Source: Amycolatopsis jejuensis (lineage in GTDB: Bacteria > Actinomycetota > Actinomycetes > Mycobacteriales > Pseudonocardiaceae). Taken from it: a DNA stretch of 64,000 bases. Below the pieces are notes generated by a model, which ran no database searches, was not told where the DNA came from, and saw only the letters and a program-made list of their open reading frames with translations. The position numbers and the translations under genes are program-made. The stretch is from the NCBI RefSeq assembly GCF_000717335.1, contig NZ_JNYZ01000010.1, positions 186,001 through 250,000 on the forward strand. Reading direction: 5' to 3'. Below are positions 8,014 to 17,125 of this stretch, piece by piece; positions within the stretch are counted from its first letter, which is position 1; each line of letters begins with the position of its first letter.

Positions 8014-11000
8014 GTGGCACGCCGCAAGGGCCCCACCACCAAGGTCGACCCGTCCGCGTTCGACTCCGCGGGCGCACAGGTCTTCGACAACCCGCTGAAG
8101 ACGGAAATCGAGGACTCGTACCTGGAGTACGCGTACTCGGTCATCCACTCGCGAGCCCTCCCGGACGCCCGCGACGGCCTGAAGCCGGTCCACCGCCGGA
8201 TCCTCTTCTCGATGAACGAGAACGGCTACCGGCCGACGCATGCGTACGTGAAGTCGTCCCGCGTGGTCGGCGACTGCTTCGTCCGCGGCGCGCTGGTGTC
8301 GACGCCGGACGGCCTGCGGCCGATCGAAAGCATCGAAATCGGCGACCGGGCGCTCGACAGCCACGGCACTGTCGTGCCGGTCACCGAGGTCTACGAGAAC
8401 CCGCCGGCCGAGCTCGTGCGCGTGACCTGGTCGAACGGCCACACGATGACGGTCACCCCAGGCCAGCGCTTCCGCACGGTGGCCGACGATTCCACCCTCA
8501 CGTGGACCGCCGCACGCGACCTCCCGGGACGGCTCACGGTCGGATACGGCCGAGGGCGCCGCGCCGCTCTGCCGGTAGGCGGCGATCGCTACGGGTACCT
8601 GCTCGGCCTGATCACCGCCGAAGGATTCGCCGTCGACCGGAGCCGTGCGGCGGACGGCCGAGTCCGCATCCACATGTGTGACCTCGAACCGCTCGATGCG
8701 GTGTACGAATGGGCGACGGCCAACGGAGTGGGTGTCACGCGGGGAAGGCGCGCTGCGGCGAAACCAGGGTGGCGTGATCAGGACATTCTCACCTTCTCCC
8801 GGCATGACGGCCTACTCGCGGCCGGAAGCCCGCTCAGCGATGCGAAGCAGGTGCCCGCCGAGGTTCTCGCTGACCGATCGGCCTGGGCACCATTCCTCGC
8901 GGGCCTGTTCGACGGTGACGGCTACATCCGGAAGAGCCACCGGGAGATCGTCTACGTCAGCACGAGCAGCGAGCTCATCCGGCAGGTCTACGCAGTCCTC
9001 GCGGACCTCGGCATCCACGGCCACCATTGGCGCAACGCCAAGCAGGACGGCCACAAAACCCTGCTGGGCCTGTCCATCAGCGGAGCCGACGCGGCGGAGC
9101 TGGCACGCGTTCTTCTCCCGTGGATCACGATCGGCTACAAGAAGAGCAGCCTCGAAAAGCTCACCGAAATCGCCTACGGCTACGGCGGTAAGCAAGGTAA
9201 CGACCGGCTGCCGAACAAACAGATCATGGCCGAATTCTCCGGCGCCCACCTCGGCGGTGGCTGGTTCCGCGACACCGCCGGAAACGCATTCCGGGCGTCG
9301 CTGTCGGCGGTGAGCGGGGCCAAGGTCCGCTATGGGAAGGACCGGCACGGCACGGCGCTGGCTGAGCGTTCGTTCCCGCTTTCCCGGGCGTACCAGGACG
9401 GATGGATCGACAAACTGCGCCGCATCGGTTCGCCCTTCGCGGAGCGGCTCGATGCGCTGAACGGGTTCTCGTTCCTCGAAGTGGTCGCAGTCGAGCAGGT
9501 CGAACCGGACGTCACCTACGACATCCAGGTCGGCACCGCGGAACACGAGTTCACGGTCGAAGGCTTCGCCGTCCACAACTGCATGGGCAAGTACCACCCC
9601 CACGGCGACGTGGCGATCTACGACGCGATGGTCCGGCTGGCACAAGACTTCTCGCTGAACGCGCCGCTCATCGACGGGCACGGAAATTTTGGGAGCCCAG
9701 ACGACGGACCGGCGGCAAGCCGTTATACCGAAGCGCGGATGTCCCCCGAAGCGATGCTGCTCGTCGGGGAGCTGGGCGAAGACACGGTCGACTTCCGGCC
9801 CAACTACGACGGTTCCCTCGAAGAGCCATCGGTGCTCCCCGCGGCGTACCCGAACCTCCTGGTCAACGGCACTTCCGGCATTGCCGTCGGGATGGCCACC
9901 AACATGATTCCGCACAATCTCGGTGAGGTCATCGGGGCCGCACGGTGGCTGATCAACCATCCGACGGCCACGCTCGACAAGCTGATGGAGTTCGTTCCCG
10001 GACCCGACCTGCCCACCGGTGGGTCGCTGCTCGGGCTCGACGAGGTGCGCAAGGCGTACGAGACCGGGCGCGGGGTCGTGCGGATGCGGGCGAATGTCGA
10101 GACCGGGCCGCTCGAAGGCAGCCGTGGGCGGCAGGCCATCACGGTCAGCGAGCTGCCGTACGGCGTGGGTCCCGAGAAGGTGATCGAGAAGATCACCGAC
10201 GAGGTCAACAAGTCCAAGCGGCTCACCGGGATCGCGGACGTCAAGGACCTCACCGACCGCGAGAACGGCACCCGGCTCGTGATCGAGTGCAAGGTCGGGG
10301 TCAACCCGCAGGCGCTGCTGGCCGACCTGTACCGGCTCACGCCGCTGGAGCAGTCGTTCGGCATCAACAACCTCGTGCTCGTCGACGGGCAGCCGCAGAC
10401 GCTCGGCCTCAAAGCCCTGCTCGAGGTCTTCCTGCGGCACCGGTACGAGGTCGTCACGCGGCGCACGCGGTACCGCCGCCGCAAGCGCGAAGAGCGGCTG
10501 CATCTCGTCGAGGGTCTGCTCATCGCGCTGCTGAACATCGACAAGGTCATCCGGCTCATCCGCGAGAGCGAGAACGCGCAGGCCGCCAAGGACGGCCTGA
10601 TGAAACGCTTCAAGCTCACCGATATCCAGGCCACCTACATCCTCGACACCCCGCTGCGCCGGCTCACCAAATACGACCGGATCGAGCTGGAAAGCGAGCA
10701 GGACCGGCTGCGCGAAGAGATCGCGGAGCTCACCACGATCCTCGACGACGAGTCCGTGCTGAAGAAGCTCGTGTCGGCCGAGCTGGCGAAGATCGCCAAG
10801 GACTTCCCCACCGAGCGGCGCACCCGGCTCATCGACGGTGACCTCAAGGAGGTGCTGGCGGCGTCCAAGCCGTCCGGTCCGCTGGAGGTCGCCGACGATC
10901 CGTGTCAGGTGATCCTTTCCGCCACCGGTCTCGTCGCGCGGACGGCGGCGGAATCCGAGGAGGCGTCGGAGGTTCGCCGTCGCAATGGCCGGGTCAAACA

Positions 11001-11805
11001 CGACACCGTGTCCGCATTGGTACATACCACCGCACGCGGGCAGGTTCTGCTGATCACCAGCCGCGGACGCGCGTTCAAGACCGAAGTGCTGCCGTTGCCG
11101 GTGCTGCCGGAACAAGCGGGCACGGTCTCGCTGCGCGGCGGAATGGCCGCGAAAGAGCTGGTGCCGCTGGAAAAGGGTGAGCACGTCGTCGGCATTGCGC
11201 CGCTGGGGGAACAGGCGGCGGGCTCGCCGGGGCTGGCCATTGGTACCCGCGGCGGCGTGGTGAAGGTGTGCGCCCCGGAGTGGCCGGTCCGCTCGGACGA
11301 GTTCGAGGTGATCAGCCTCAAACCGGGTGACGAGGTCGTCGGCGCCACCTGGCTCACCGACGGCAACGAAACGCTGGCCTTTGTCTCGTCCGACTCGTCG
11401 ATGCTGCGGTTCACGGCCTCGCTCGTCCGCCCGCAAGGCGTCAAGAGCGGCGGGATGGCAGGCATCAACCTGACAAAGGATGCGAACGCGGTCTTCTTCG
11501 GCGCCATCCGCACCGACGACGAGGAACACGGCGAACCGATGGTCGTCACGGCCACCGGGCAAAGCGTGAAGGTCACGCCGTTCAGCGAGTACCCGGCGAA
11601 GGGGCGGGCGACCGGCGGGGTACGGGCGCACCGGTTCCTCAAGGGGGAAACGCAGGTGCTGGTCGCGTGGATCGGGCCGCGGCCGGCCGGGGCAGCGCGG
11701 AACGGCGACCCGGTGGAGCTGCCGGAAATCGACCTGCGCCGCGACGGTTCCGGGCACGCCCACCCCGGTCCCGATGTGGTGGGCCACGTCATCGAACGCG
11801 ACTGA
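8014..11805 (+). CDS. parC: DNA topoisomerase IV subunit A precursor, intein-containing
   Basis: DNA-cleaving subunit of the topoisomerase paired with ParE. The 1263-residue precursor contains an in-frame 435-residue intein (residues 88-522); removal would leave an 828-residue extein of ordinary ParC/GyrA length. Extein landmarks: EDSYLEYAYSVIHSRALPDARDGLKPVHRRIL at the N-terminus, the junction VVGD/CMGKYHPHGD, the catalytic tyrosine in SRYTEARM (residue 571 of the precursor, 136 after splicing), a long coiled arm, and a beta-pinwheel C-terminal domain. At the position of E. coli GyrA Ser83 there is Val533, while the Asp87 equivalent is present. ATG at 8014 follows AAGGAG. Confidence 0.93.
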   Translation: MARRKGPTTKVDPSAFDSAGAQVFDNPLKTEIEDSYLEYAYSVIHSRALPDARDGLKPVHRRILFSMNENGYRPTHAYVKSSRVVGDCFVRGALVSTPDGLRPIESIEIGDRALDSHGTVVPVTEVYENPPAELVRVTWSNGHTMTVTPGQRFRTVADDSTLTWTAARDLPGRLTVGYGRGRRAALPVGGDRYGYLLGLITAEGFAVDRSRAADGRVRIHMCDLEPLDAVYEWATANGVGVTRGRRAAAKPGWRDQDILTFSRHDGLLAAGSPLSDAKQVPAEVLADRSAWAPFLAGLFDGDGYIRKSHREIVYVSTSSELIRQVYAVLADLGIHGHHWRNAKQDGHKTLLGLSISGADAAELARVLLPWITIGYKKSSLEKLTEIAYGYGGKQGNDRLPNKQIMAEFSGAHLGGGWFRDTAGNAFRASLSAVSGAKVRYGKDRHGTALAERSFPLSRAYQDGWIDKLRRIGSPFAERLDALNGFSFLEVVAVEQVEPDVTYDIQVGTAEHEFTVEGFAVHNCMGKYHPHGDVAIYDAMVRLAQDFSLNAPLIDGHGNFGSPDDGPAASRYTEARMSPEAMLLVGELGEDTVDFRPNYDGSLEEPSVLPAAYPNLLVNGTSGIAVGMATNMIPHNLGEVIGAARWLINHPTATLDKLMEFVPGPDLPTGGSLLGLDEVRKAYETGRGVVRMRANVETGPLEGSRGRQAITVSELPYGVGPEKVIEKITDEVNKSKRLTGIADVKDLTDRENGTRLVIECKVGVNPQALLADLYRLTPLEQSFGINNLVLVDGQPQTLGLKALLEVFLRHRYEVVTRRTRYRRRKREERLHLVEGLLIALLNIDKVIRLIRESENAQAAKDGLMKRFKLTDIQATYILDTPLRRLTKYDRIELESEQDRLREEIAELTTILDDESVLKKLVSAELAKIAKDFPTERRTRLIDGDLKEVLAASKPSGPLEVADDPCQVILSATGLVARTAAESEEASEVRRRNGRVKHDTVSALVHTTARGQVLLITSRGRAFKTEVLPLPVLPEQAGTVSLRGGMAAKELVPLEKGEHVVGIAPLGEQAAGSPGLAIGTRGGVVKVCAPEWPVRSDEFEVISLKPGDEVVGATWLTDGNETLAFVSSDSSMLRFTASLVRPQGVKSGGMAGINLTKDANAVFFGAIRTDDEEHGEPMVVTATGQSVKVTPFSEYPAKGRATGGVRAHRFLKGETQVLVAWIGPRPAGAARNGDPVELPEIDLRRDGSGHAHPGPDVVGHVIERD
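8275..9579 (+). mobile_element. Intein with LAGLIDADG homing endonuclease inside ParC
   Basis: Self-splicing protein insert of 435 residues. It starts with Cys1 (CFVRGALVSTPDG, block A) and ends FTVEGFAVHN (blocks F and G), followed by extein Cys+1. Two LAGLIDADG-type motifs, YLLGLITAEGF (about residue 104 of the intein) and FLAGLFDGDGYI (about residue 207), each keep an acidic residue, so the homing endonuclease may be active. Block B reads VTPGQRF: Gln stands where the usual TxxH histidine is expected. The insertion lies between the residues equivalent to E. coli GyrA Asp72 and Val73, inside the quinolone-resistance region and before the DNA-contacting HPHGD loop. Ends are deduced from extein alignment and the HN/C junction. 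Confidence 0.92.
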
Positions 11806-11833
11806 ACCCGGGATATCCGGGCACCTCGGGTTC

Positions 11834-11870
11834 CCGGACAGGCGCCATCTCACGCTCGGTGCCTGTCCGG
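11834..11870 (+). terminator. Hairpin terminator after parC
   Basis: Arms CCGGACAGGCGCC (11834-11846) and GGTGCCTGTCCGG (11858-11870) pair with one mismatch around an 11-nt loop, 28 nt after the parC stop. No T tract follows. Confidence 0.65.
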
Positions 11871-11941
11871 ACACCCTGGCGGATCATAGGATGCGGGTAC
11901 TGCATGACGTACCGCACTGTCCGCACGAAGAGGAATGCTTG

Positions 11942-12721
11942 ATGTCGCAGGCAATCGGCTGGAACAACTTCGTCGACACCACGGCGCTGCCGGAGTATCG
12001 GCGCCTGCGGCTGCTGGAGGAGCTTTTCGACCCGTTCAGCCTCCGGCAGCTGGACTGCGTCGGCATCCAGCCGGGCTGGCAATGCCTGGAAATCGGGGCC
12101 GGTGCGGGATCGATCGCCGAACGGCTGGCCGAGCTGGCCGGGCCGGCGAACGTGGTGGCGACCGACCTCAACCTCACGTTCCTCGACCCGATCGCCGACC
12201 TCGGGGTCACCGTCCTGCACCATGACGTCACCGTCGACGAAGCGCCGGGGCGGTTCGACCTCATCCACACCCGGTTCGTGCTCGATCACCTCCCCGAACG
12301 TGAGGCGGTGATCAGGAAACTCGCGTCCTGGCTCAAGCCCGGTGGCTGGCTGATGCTGGAAATCGGCACCACGCTCCCCGCGCTGTCGTCGCATCCGGCG
12401 AACCAGCGGTCGATGACCGTGCTGGCCGACGTGATGGCCGAACGGGTCGGGACCGCCCCGGAGTGGGCCCGTACGCTGCCGGTGCCGCTGGAGGAGGCAG
12501 GTCTGACCGACTGCGCCGCGGAAGGCATGATCATGCCCGCGCGGGGCGGCGGACCGCTCGCGCACTGGCTCAAGTGCACCACGAAACTCGTCGAGGAACA
12601 CGCCGTCGCCACCGGGATGATCACCCGCGACGAGCTGGCCGAGGCGTACGCGAACTACGATCAGCCGTCCTTTGTGGACTACACCTGGATGACCGTGGCG
12701 GCCCGGGGGCGCCGGGTCTGA
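11942..12721 (+). CDS. Class I SAM-dependent methyltransferase
   Basis: A 259-residue methyltransferase. Motif I is CLEIGAGAGSIAERLAEL (about residues 42-59), followed by the acidic ribose-binding residue in VVATDLN, and the motif IV/post region RFDLIHTRFVLDHLPERE and LKPGGWLMLEIGTT. The ATG at 11942 is preceded by AAGAGG. The fold is that of small-molecule O/N/C-methyltransferases (UbiE/Methyltransf_25 type); substrate unknown. It ends 2 nt from the stop of the convergent P450 gene, so it may tailor the product of the A-PCP-TE/P450 pair, but it is transcribed separately and the link is inference. Confidence 0.85.
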   Translation: MSQAIGWNNFVDTTALPEYRRLRLLEELFDPFSLRQLDCVGIQPGWQCLEIGAGAGSIAERLAELAGPANVVATDLNLTFLDPIADLGVTVLHHDVTVDEAPGRFDLIHTRFVLDHLPEREAVIRKLASWLKPGGWLMLEIGTTLPALSSHPANQRSMTVLADVMAERVGTAPEWARTLPVPLEEAGLTDCAAEGMIMPARGGGPLAHWLKCTTKLVEEHAVATGMITRDELAEAYANYDQPSFVDYTWMTVAARGRRV

Positions 12722-12723
12722 GC

Positions 12724-13920
12724 TCAGGCCGCCGGGGTCAGCCGCACGGGCAGATGCCGGACCCCCCAGGTGAAGTTCGACGCCGTGTAGGCCGGTTCCC
12801 CGAGCTGCTCGACCGACCCGACGCAAGCGGACAGCTCCGCCAGGAACACCGCGAGCTCCATCCGGGCGAGGCGGGCGCCGAGGCATTGGTGCCGTCCGCC
12901 GCCGAACGCGAGATGCTGGTTCGGGGTGCGGCCGAGATCGAACCGCTCCGGGGCCGGGAACGCAGTCTCGTCCCGGTTGGCCGAAACGTTCCATACGGTG
13001 ACCCGGTCCCCGGCCGCGATGTCGGTACCGGCAATCCGCGACGGCCGGGTGGCCGTACGCAGGACGTGCACCCCCGGGGTCGTCCATCGGAGCACTTCCT
13101 CGACCCCGTTCCGCACGACGTCGAGCCCTCCGGCGCGAAGCACGTCCCACTGCGCCGGGTTCTCCAGCAAGGCGAGTACCGCTCCGGCGGCCGAGTACCG
13201 GGTGGTCTCGTTGCCCCCGGCGAGCACGCCGTTGCAGTTGACGACCACCTCCTCGTCGGTCAGCAACCGGGTCTCCCCCGGGACCTTGGTGGACCGCCGG
13301 CTGTGCGCGAGGTGGCTCACGAAGTCGTCTTCCGGGGATTTCCGCCGCTGCTCCACCAGATCCGAGAAGTACAGGAAGATGTCCGCGTGCGCGGCGCGCC
13401 GGCTCGCCGCGTCCGCCCCCTCGAACGCCGCGTTCATCGTGCCGCCCAGCCAGTCCCATTCCGGGCGGGGAACGCCCATCAGCGCGCAGACGACGCGAGT
13501 CGGGACCCGCCGCACCACCTCGACGATGTCCACCTCCCGTTCCCGCACCGCCTCGGCGAGCAGTTCCCGGACCACCCGCCGGACCAGATCCTCGGCATGC
13601 GGAATCCGGGCGGCCGAAAACCCTTGCGCCAGCACGCGTTTGAGGTGCGAGTGGTCGGGCGCGTCCGACACGATCAGCATGCGCTGGGTCACCGCGGCCA
13701 CCGCCTGCGGGTTCGTGTCCAGCCGCATCCCGTTGCGGGAACTGTAGGTCTCGGAATCGCGGTAGACGCTCAGCGCATCCGCGTACCTGGTCACCGCCCA
13801 GAAACCCGGCCCGCCGGGTTCGCGATGCCAGTGCACCGGATCGTTTTCCCGCAGCCAGGCCAGCGGCTTGCGGTAACCGGTGCCGGAGAACGCGCGGTCG
13901 TCGGTGAGATCGATCAGCAC
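12724..13920 (-). CDS. Cytochrome P450, coupled to the A-PCP-TE synthetase
   Basis: Soluble bacterial P450 of 398 residues. The I-helix oxygen-binding motif reads LAGGNETTR, the K-helix ExxR is EEVLR, and the heme loop FGGGRHQCLGARLAR has the Cys ligand at residue 346. The GTG start at 13920 lies inside the 3' end of the upstream NRPS gene (7-nt overlap), so the two are translationally coupled. In glycopeptide and aminocoumarin pathways such P450s (OxyD, NovI) beta-hydroxylate an aminoacyl group while it is tethered to a dedicated peptidyl carrier domain; the gene order here matches that arrangement. The specific reaction is inferred, the P450 assignment is firm. Confidence 0.93.
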   Translation of the reverse strand: MLIDLTDDRAFSGTGYRKPLAWLRENDPVHWHREPGGPGFWAVTRYADALSVYRDSETYSSRNGMRLDTNPQAVAAVTQRMLIVSDAPDHSHLKRVLAQGFSAARIPHAEDLVRRVVRELLAEAVREREVDIVEVVRRVPTRVVCALMGVPRPEWDWLGGTMNAAFEGADAASRRAAHADIFLYFSDLVEQRRKSPEDDFVSHLAHSRRSTKVPGETRLLTDEEVVVNCNGVLAGGNETTRYSAAGAVLALLENPAQWDVLRAGGLDVVRNGVEEVLRWTTPGVHVLRTATRPSRIAGTDIAAGDRVTVWNVSANRDETAFPAPERFDLGRTPNQHLAFGGGRHQCLGARLARMELAVFLAELSACVGSVEQLGEPAYTASNFTWGVRHLPVRLTPAA

Positions 13921-16379
13921 GCCGGTACCCCGAGCAGCTTCGCCAGCGCGGGAAGGGTGGTCTCGGACAGCTCGGTGCCGAACATGTGGCCACCGTCGAA
14001 CTGGCGCCGGGCGAACTCCCTGGTGGTGTAGCCACTCCAGCCATCGAGGGACGCTGCGGTGACGAGCTCGTCGGCGTCTCCGCCCCACGCGTGCACCGCG
14101 AAGTCCAGGCGGTGTTCCGGGGGAAGATCGAAGGTCGCGGCCAGCGCGCCGTCGCGGCGCAGCAGGGTCAGCACGTAGTTCCGGGTGTCCCGATCGAGGT
14201 CCCGGACCGTGGCGGAACCCGCGTCGAGAAGCCGGTGGAGGACTGCCTCGCTGCCGTAATCATGATGGGTGGACGCCCACTCGTGCGGAGGTTCGCTGGC
14301 CGCGACGACGAGTGCGACGGGCGGCCGTCCGCGTTCGCCCAGCCGGCGGGCGACCTCGTAGCCCAGCAGACCGCCGAAGCTCTCCCCGAACACGACCAGC
14401 GGCGCAGCCGGCTCGATCAGGCCGGCGACCTCCGCGACCACGGCTTCGGCCGCGTCGGCCAAAGTGTCCGGATGCTTGTCCGGCCACCGGTTCTCGCGGC
14501 CGGGCAGCTGGACGCCGACCACCGACACGCGGTCGCCGAGCCGCTCCTGCCACGGCCGGTATCGCCCGCAACCCGCGCCGCCGTGCGGCAAACACAGCAG
14601 CGTCGGCCGCCGGGCGGGCTCCGGATGCCAGGTGACCAGCCAGGAACCGGGACGGCCGGTCCCGGACCCGGTCGCCGTCCCGGTCCGCCGGTCGAGCTCC
14701 CGCGCCAGCTTGGCCGGGGTCGGATGGGACAGCAGCACGGTGATGGAGAACCGGATCCCGGTCGACCGGCGCAGTGCCGCCACGGCCTGCGCGGCGAGCA
14801 GCGAATGGCCGCCCAGCTCGAAGAAATCGGCATCGACGTCGACGACCGGACGTTCCAGCAGCTCACTCCACGCCGCACAGACTTCCGATTCCCGCGGCGT
14901 ACTCGGCGCTCTCCCGCCGCCGGTACCCGTTGCGCCAGACGCCTGGCTGAGCGCGTCGCGGTCGACCTTGCCGTTGCCGGTGGTGGGCAGTACCAGCACG
15001 AGGTCGACCACCGACGGAACCGCGTGACCGGGCAGCTTGGCGAGACAGTGTTCGCGGATCGCCCCGGCATCAATGTGGTTCCCGGGCGCGACGACGGCAG
15101 CAATGCCAAGCGCCGCACCGGATTCCAGGACGAACGCGGCCGCCGACGTGATCGCCGGAAGCTCTTCGACGACCTGCTCCACCTCCGCGAGCTCGATCCG
15201 GAAACCACGCACCTTGACCTGGTCATCGGTGCGGCCGAGGTAGTCGAGCTGACCGTCCGGGCGCGCCGAGACCAGGTCGCCGGTCCGGTAAAGCCGTTCG
15301 CCACCGGCAATCCCCGGCACCGGGCCGAACCGGTCGGCGGTGAGCGCAGGCTGGTTGCGGTACCCGCGAGCCAGCGCAGGCCCGCCGACGTACAGCTCAC
15401 CCGGTGTCCCCGGCAGCACCGGACAGCGGTGCTCGTCGAGCACGAACGTCCGGTACCCGGGGAGTGCGCGGCCGATGGTGACCGGGTCGTCGCCGCAGGC
15501 GGTGTCGGCCCAGGTCGCGGCGATCGTGGTTTCGGTCGGCCCGTAGACGTTGAGCATCCGGCGGCCGGTCGCGAGCCGTTCGGCGAGGTCGCCCGGGCAG
15601 CGTTCGCCTGCAGTGACCACGAGCTCCACTGTGGACAGTGCGTCGGTACAGGTGGCCAGCAGTGATGGCGTCAGGCACACCGTACGCGGTTTGATCGCGG
15701 CGAGGTGTCCGGCAAGGTCGGTGTCGTCCGCGGCAAGGTCGATGATGGCGGTGCCCTGTCCGTGCAACAGGTGCAGCAAGGTGCACCACAGCCAGCCGTC
15801 GAAGGCCGGGGACAGCGCGTTCACCCCCAGCCCACCGGGCGGAATTGACAGTTCGGCCAGCGCTGCCACCAAAAGGTCCAAACCACGATAGGTGACCTCC
15901 ACCCCTTTGGGCCGCCCGGTGGTACCAGAGGTGTAGACCAAATAGGCGAGGTCACCAGCGGCAGGCGGCGGTGCCGGATTTTCCGTTGCGCCAACGGGAT
16001 CAACTCGAATGAGCCCGGTCGTCGTAGCGAATTCTTCCGTCGCCAGAAGCACTTCCACCCCGGCGTCGTCGAGAACGAAGTTGAGCCGTTCGGCCGGATG
16101 CCGTTCGTCCAGCAGGACCGCCGTCGCGCCGAGCCACCACGCGGCCAGCAAACTGGTTGGGGCGTAACAGGATCGTCCGGTGGCCACGCCGACCATCGTG
16201 CCCGCCCCGGCCCCGGCGGCGGCCAGCGCGGCAGCCGTCACCCGGAATTGCCTGGCCTGCCCTCGGAAATCGAGGGTGCCGTCGGATGCGGTGAAGGCGA
16301 CCGCGGAAGGAGTTTCGGCAGCCCACCGGTCGGCTGCGGCAAACAGGCGAACCGGCATCGGGGCAGCAGTAACGGACAT
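13914..16379 (-). CDS. Stand-alone NRPS module: adenylation-PCP-thioesterase
   Basis: A single 821-residue synthetase without a condensation domain. The adenylation domain (1 to about 480) shows YTSGTTGRPKG (A3), NVYGPTETT (A5), YRTGDL (A7), GRTDDQVKVRGFRIELAEVE (A8) and GNGKVDRD (A10). The carrier domain has LGGHSL with phosphopantetheine Ser526. From about residue 585 a type II-like thioesterase follows (PHGGAG, PGRENR, GESFGG with Ser667, probable Asp768 and His798). My manual reading of the specificity pocket is D-G-W-L-V-A-V-I-A-K, which I cannot assign to an amino acid. The design suggests activation of one amino acid, oxidation on the carrier by the coupled P450, and release by the fused TE. 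Confidence 0.92.
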   Translation of the reverse strand: MSVTAAPMPVRLFAAADRWAAETPSAVAFTASDGTLDFRGQARQFRVTAAALAAAGAGAGTMVGVATGRSCYAPTSLLAAWWLGATAVLLDERHPAERLNFVLDDAGVEVLLATEEFATTTGLIRVDPVGATENPAPPPAAGDLAYLVYTSGTTGRPKGVEVTYRGLDLLVAALAELSIPPGGLGVNALSPAFDGWLWCTLLHLLHGQGTAIIDLAADDTDLAGHLAAIKPRTVCLTPSLLATCTDALSTVELVVTAGERCPGDLAERLATGRRMLNVYGPTETTIAATWADTACGDDPVTIGRALPGYRTFVLDEHRCPVLPGTPGELYVGGPALARGYRNQPALTADRFGPVPGIAGGERLYRTGDLVSARPDGQLDYLGRTDDQVKVRGFRIELAEVEQVVEELPAITSAAAFVLESGAALGIAAVVAPGNHIDAGAIREHCLAKLPGHAVPSVVDLVLVLPTTGNGKVDRDALSQASGATGTGGGRAPSTPRESEVCAAWSELLERPVVDVDADFFELGGHSLLAAQAVAALRRSTGIRFSITVLLSHPTPAKLARELDRRTGTATGSGTGRPGSWLVTWHPEPARRPTLLCLPHGGAGCGRYRPWQERLGDRVSVVGVQLPGRENRWPDKHPDTLADAAEAVVAEVAGLIEPAAPLVVFGESFGGLLGYEVARRLGERGRPPVALVVAASEPPHEWASTHHDYGSEAVLHRLLDAGSATVRDLDRDTRNYVLTLLRRDGALAATFDLPPEHRLDFAVHAWGGDADELVTAASLDGWSGYTTREFARRQFDGGHMFGTELSETTLPALAKLLGVPAC

Positions 16380-16618
16380 CCGGTCTCCCGCTCAGTAATG
16401 GACGGAACCGGCGAACCGCGCCGGGAACAATGCCCGACAGAGTACGGTCCGGCCACCGGGAAAACAACGGAGCACCGGATCCTGTCCACCCGGATTTCCG
16501 GACAGCCGCCCGAAAATGGTGCTGCCGTGAGGGATTCCCCCCTTCTTCCCTCGAACCGGATTGCTCATTCGTTTTTCGGTCCGCAAAAGAATTGCTCCCC
16601 TGCTCAGGTGAGCACCCG

Positions 16619-17125
16619 CTATCGATCCGGATCGAATCTCGGATCGAGCAGGCACGACGGCGCCGGATCCCGGATCGGAGCGGTGTACCCCAGCCCCGAT
16701 CCTTCGGCGTGCGGACGGACGCCGAGCAGGATGGTGTAGCCGTCCGGAACCTTGCCGATGGTCACGGTGCCGGCGCGGTCGACCCGGAGCCCCAGGTTGC
16801 TGCCGCGGTACGTTTCGGCGCGGTCGAGGCTCGCGCAGTCCGGGGTCATCGGCACCGCCTTCGCCCGCACCCCGAACTGCCGGAGCTTCGCGTTCGCCGG
16901 ACCGAGCGCCTCGACCTCCCGCACCGACACAGTTACCGAGCCGTCGGTATTCCGGGTCACCGCGTAAGCCTGCGGAACGGCCCCGCACAAGACAGCGAGC
17001 ACGACACCCGCGGCCCCGGCAATCCAGTGCGGACCCCGGCGGACCCGCTTCCGGCGAACCTCTTCGAGCCCGGCGCCGTACCTGGTCAGCAGGTCGTCGA
17101 GCAACCGATCCTCGAAGTCACTCAT
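16619..17125 (-). CDS. Single-pass membrane protein encoded with ECF sigma factor
   Basis: A 168-residue protein that starts MSDFEDRLLDDLL and has one membrane segment at about residues 33-52 (WIAGAAGVVLAVLCGAVPQAYA) and a C-terminal part predicted outside the cell. The ATG at 17125 lies within the 3' end of the sigma-factor gene (8-nt overlap), so the two are one translational unit. Position suggests an anti-sigma factor or sensor, but no zinc anti-sigma HxxxCxxC motif is present and I do not recognise the family. The 239-nt region to the left, up to the NRPS start, shows no convincing element. Confidence 0.7.
   Translation of the reverse strand: MSDFEDRLLDDLLTRYGAGLEEVRRKRVRRGPHWIAGAAGVVLAVLCGAVPQAYAVTRNTDGSVTVSVREVEALGPANAKLRQFGVRAKAVPMTPDCASLDRAETYRGSNLGLRVDRAGTVTIGKVPDGYTILLGVRPHAEGSGLGYTAPIRDPAPSCLLDPRFDPDR

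Noticed and set aside
8812..11874. 1020-codon antisense frame through parC
   Set aside because: Shadow of the coding strand caused by high GC; no family motifs, no ribosome site.
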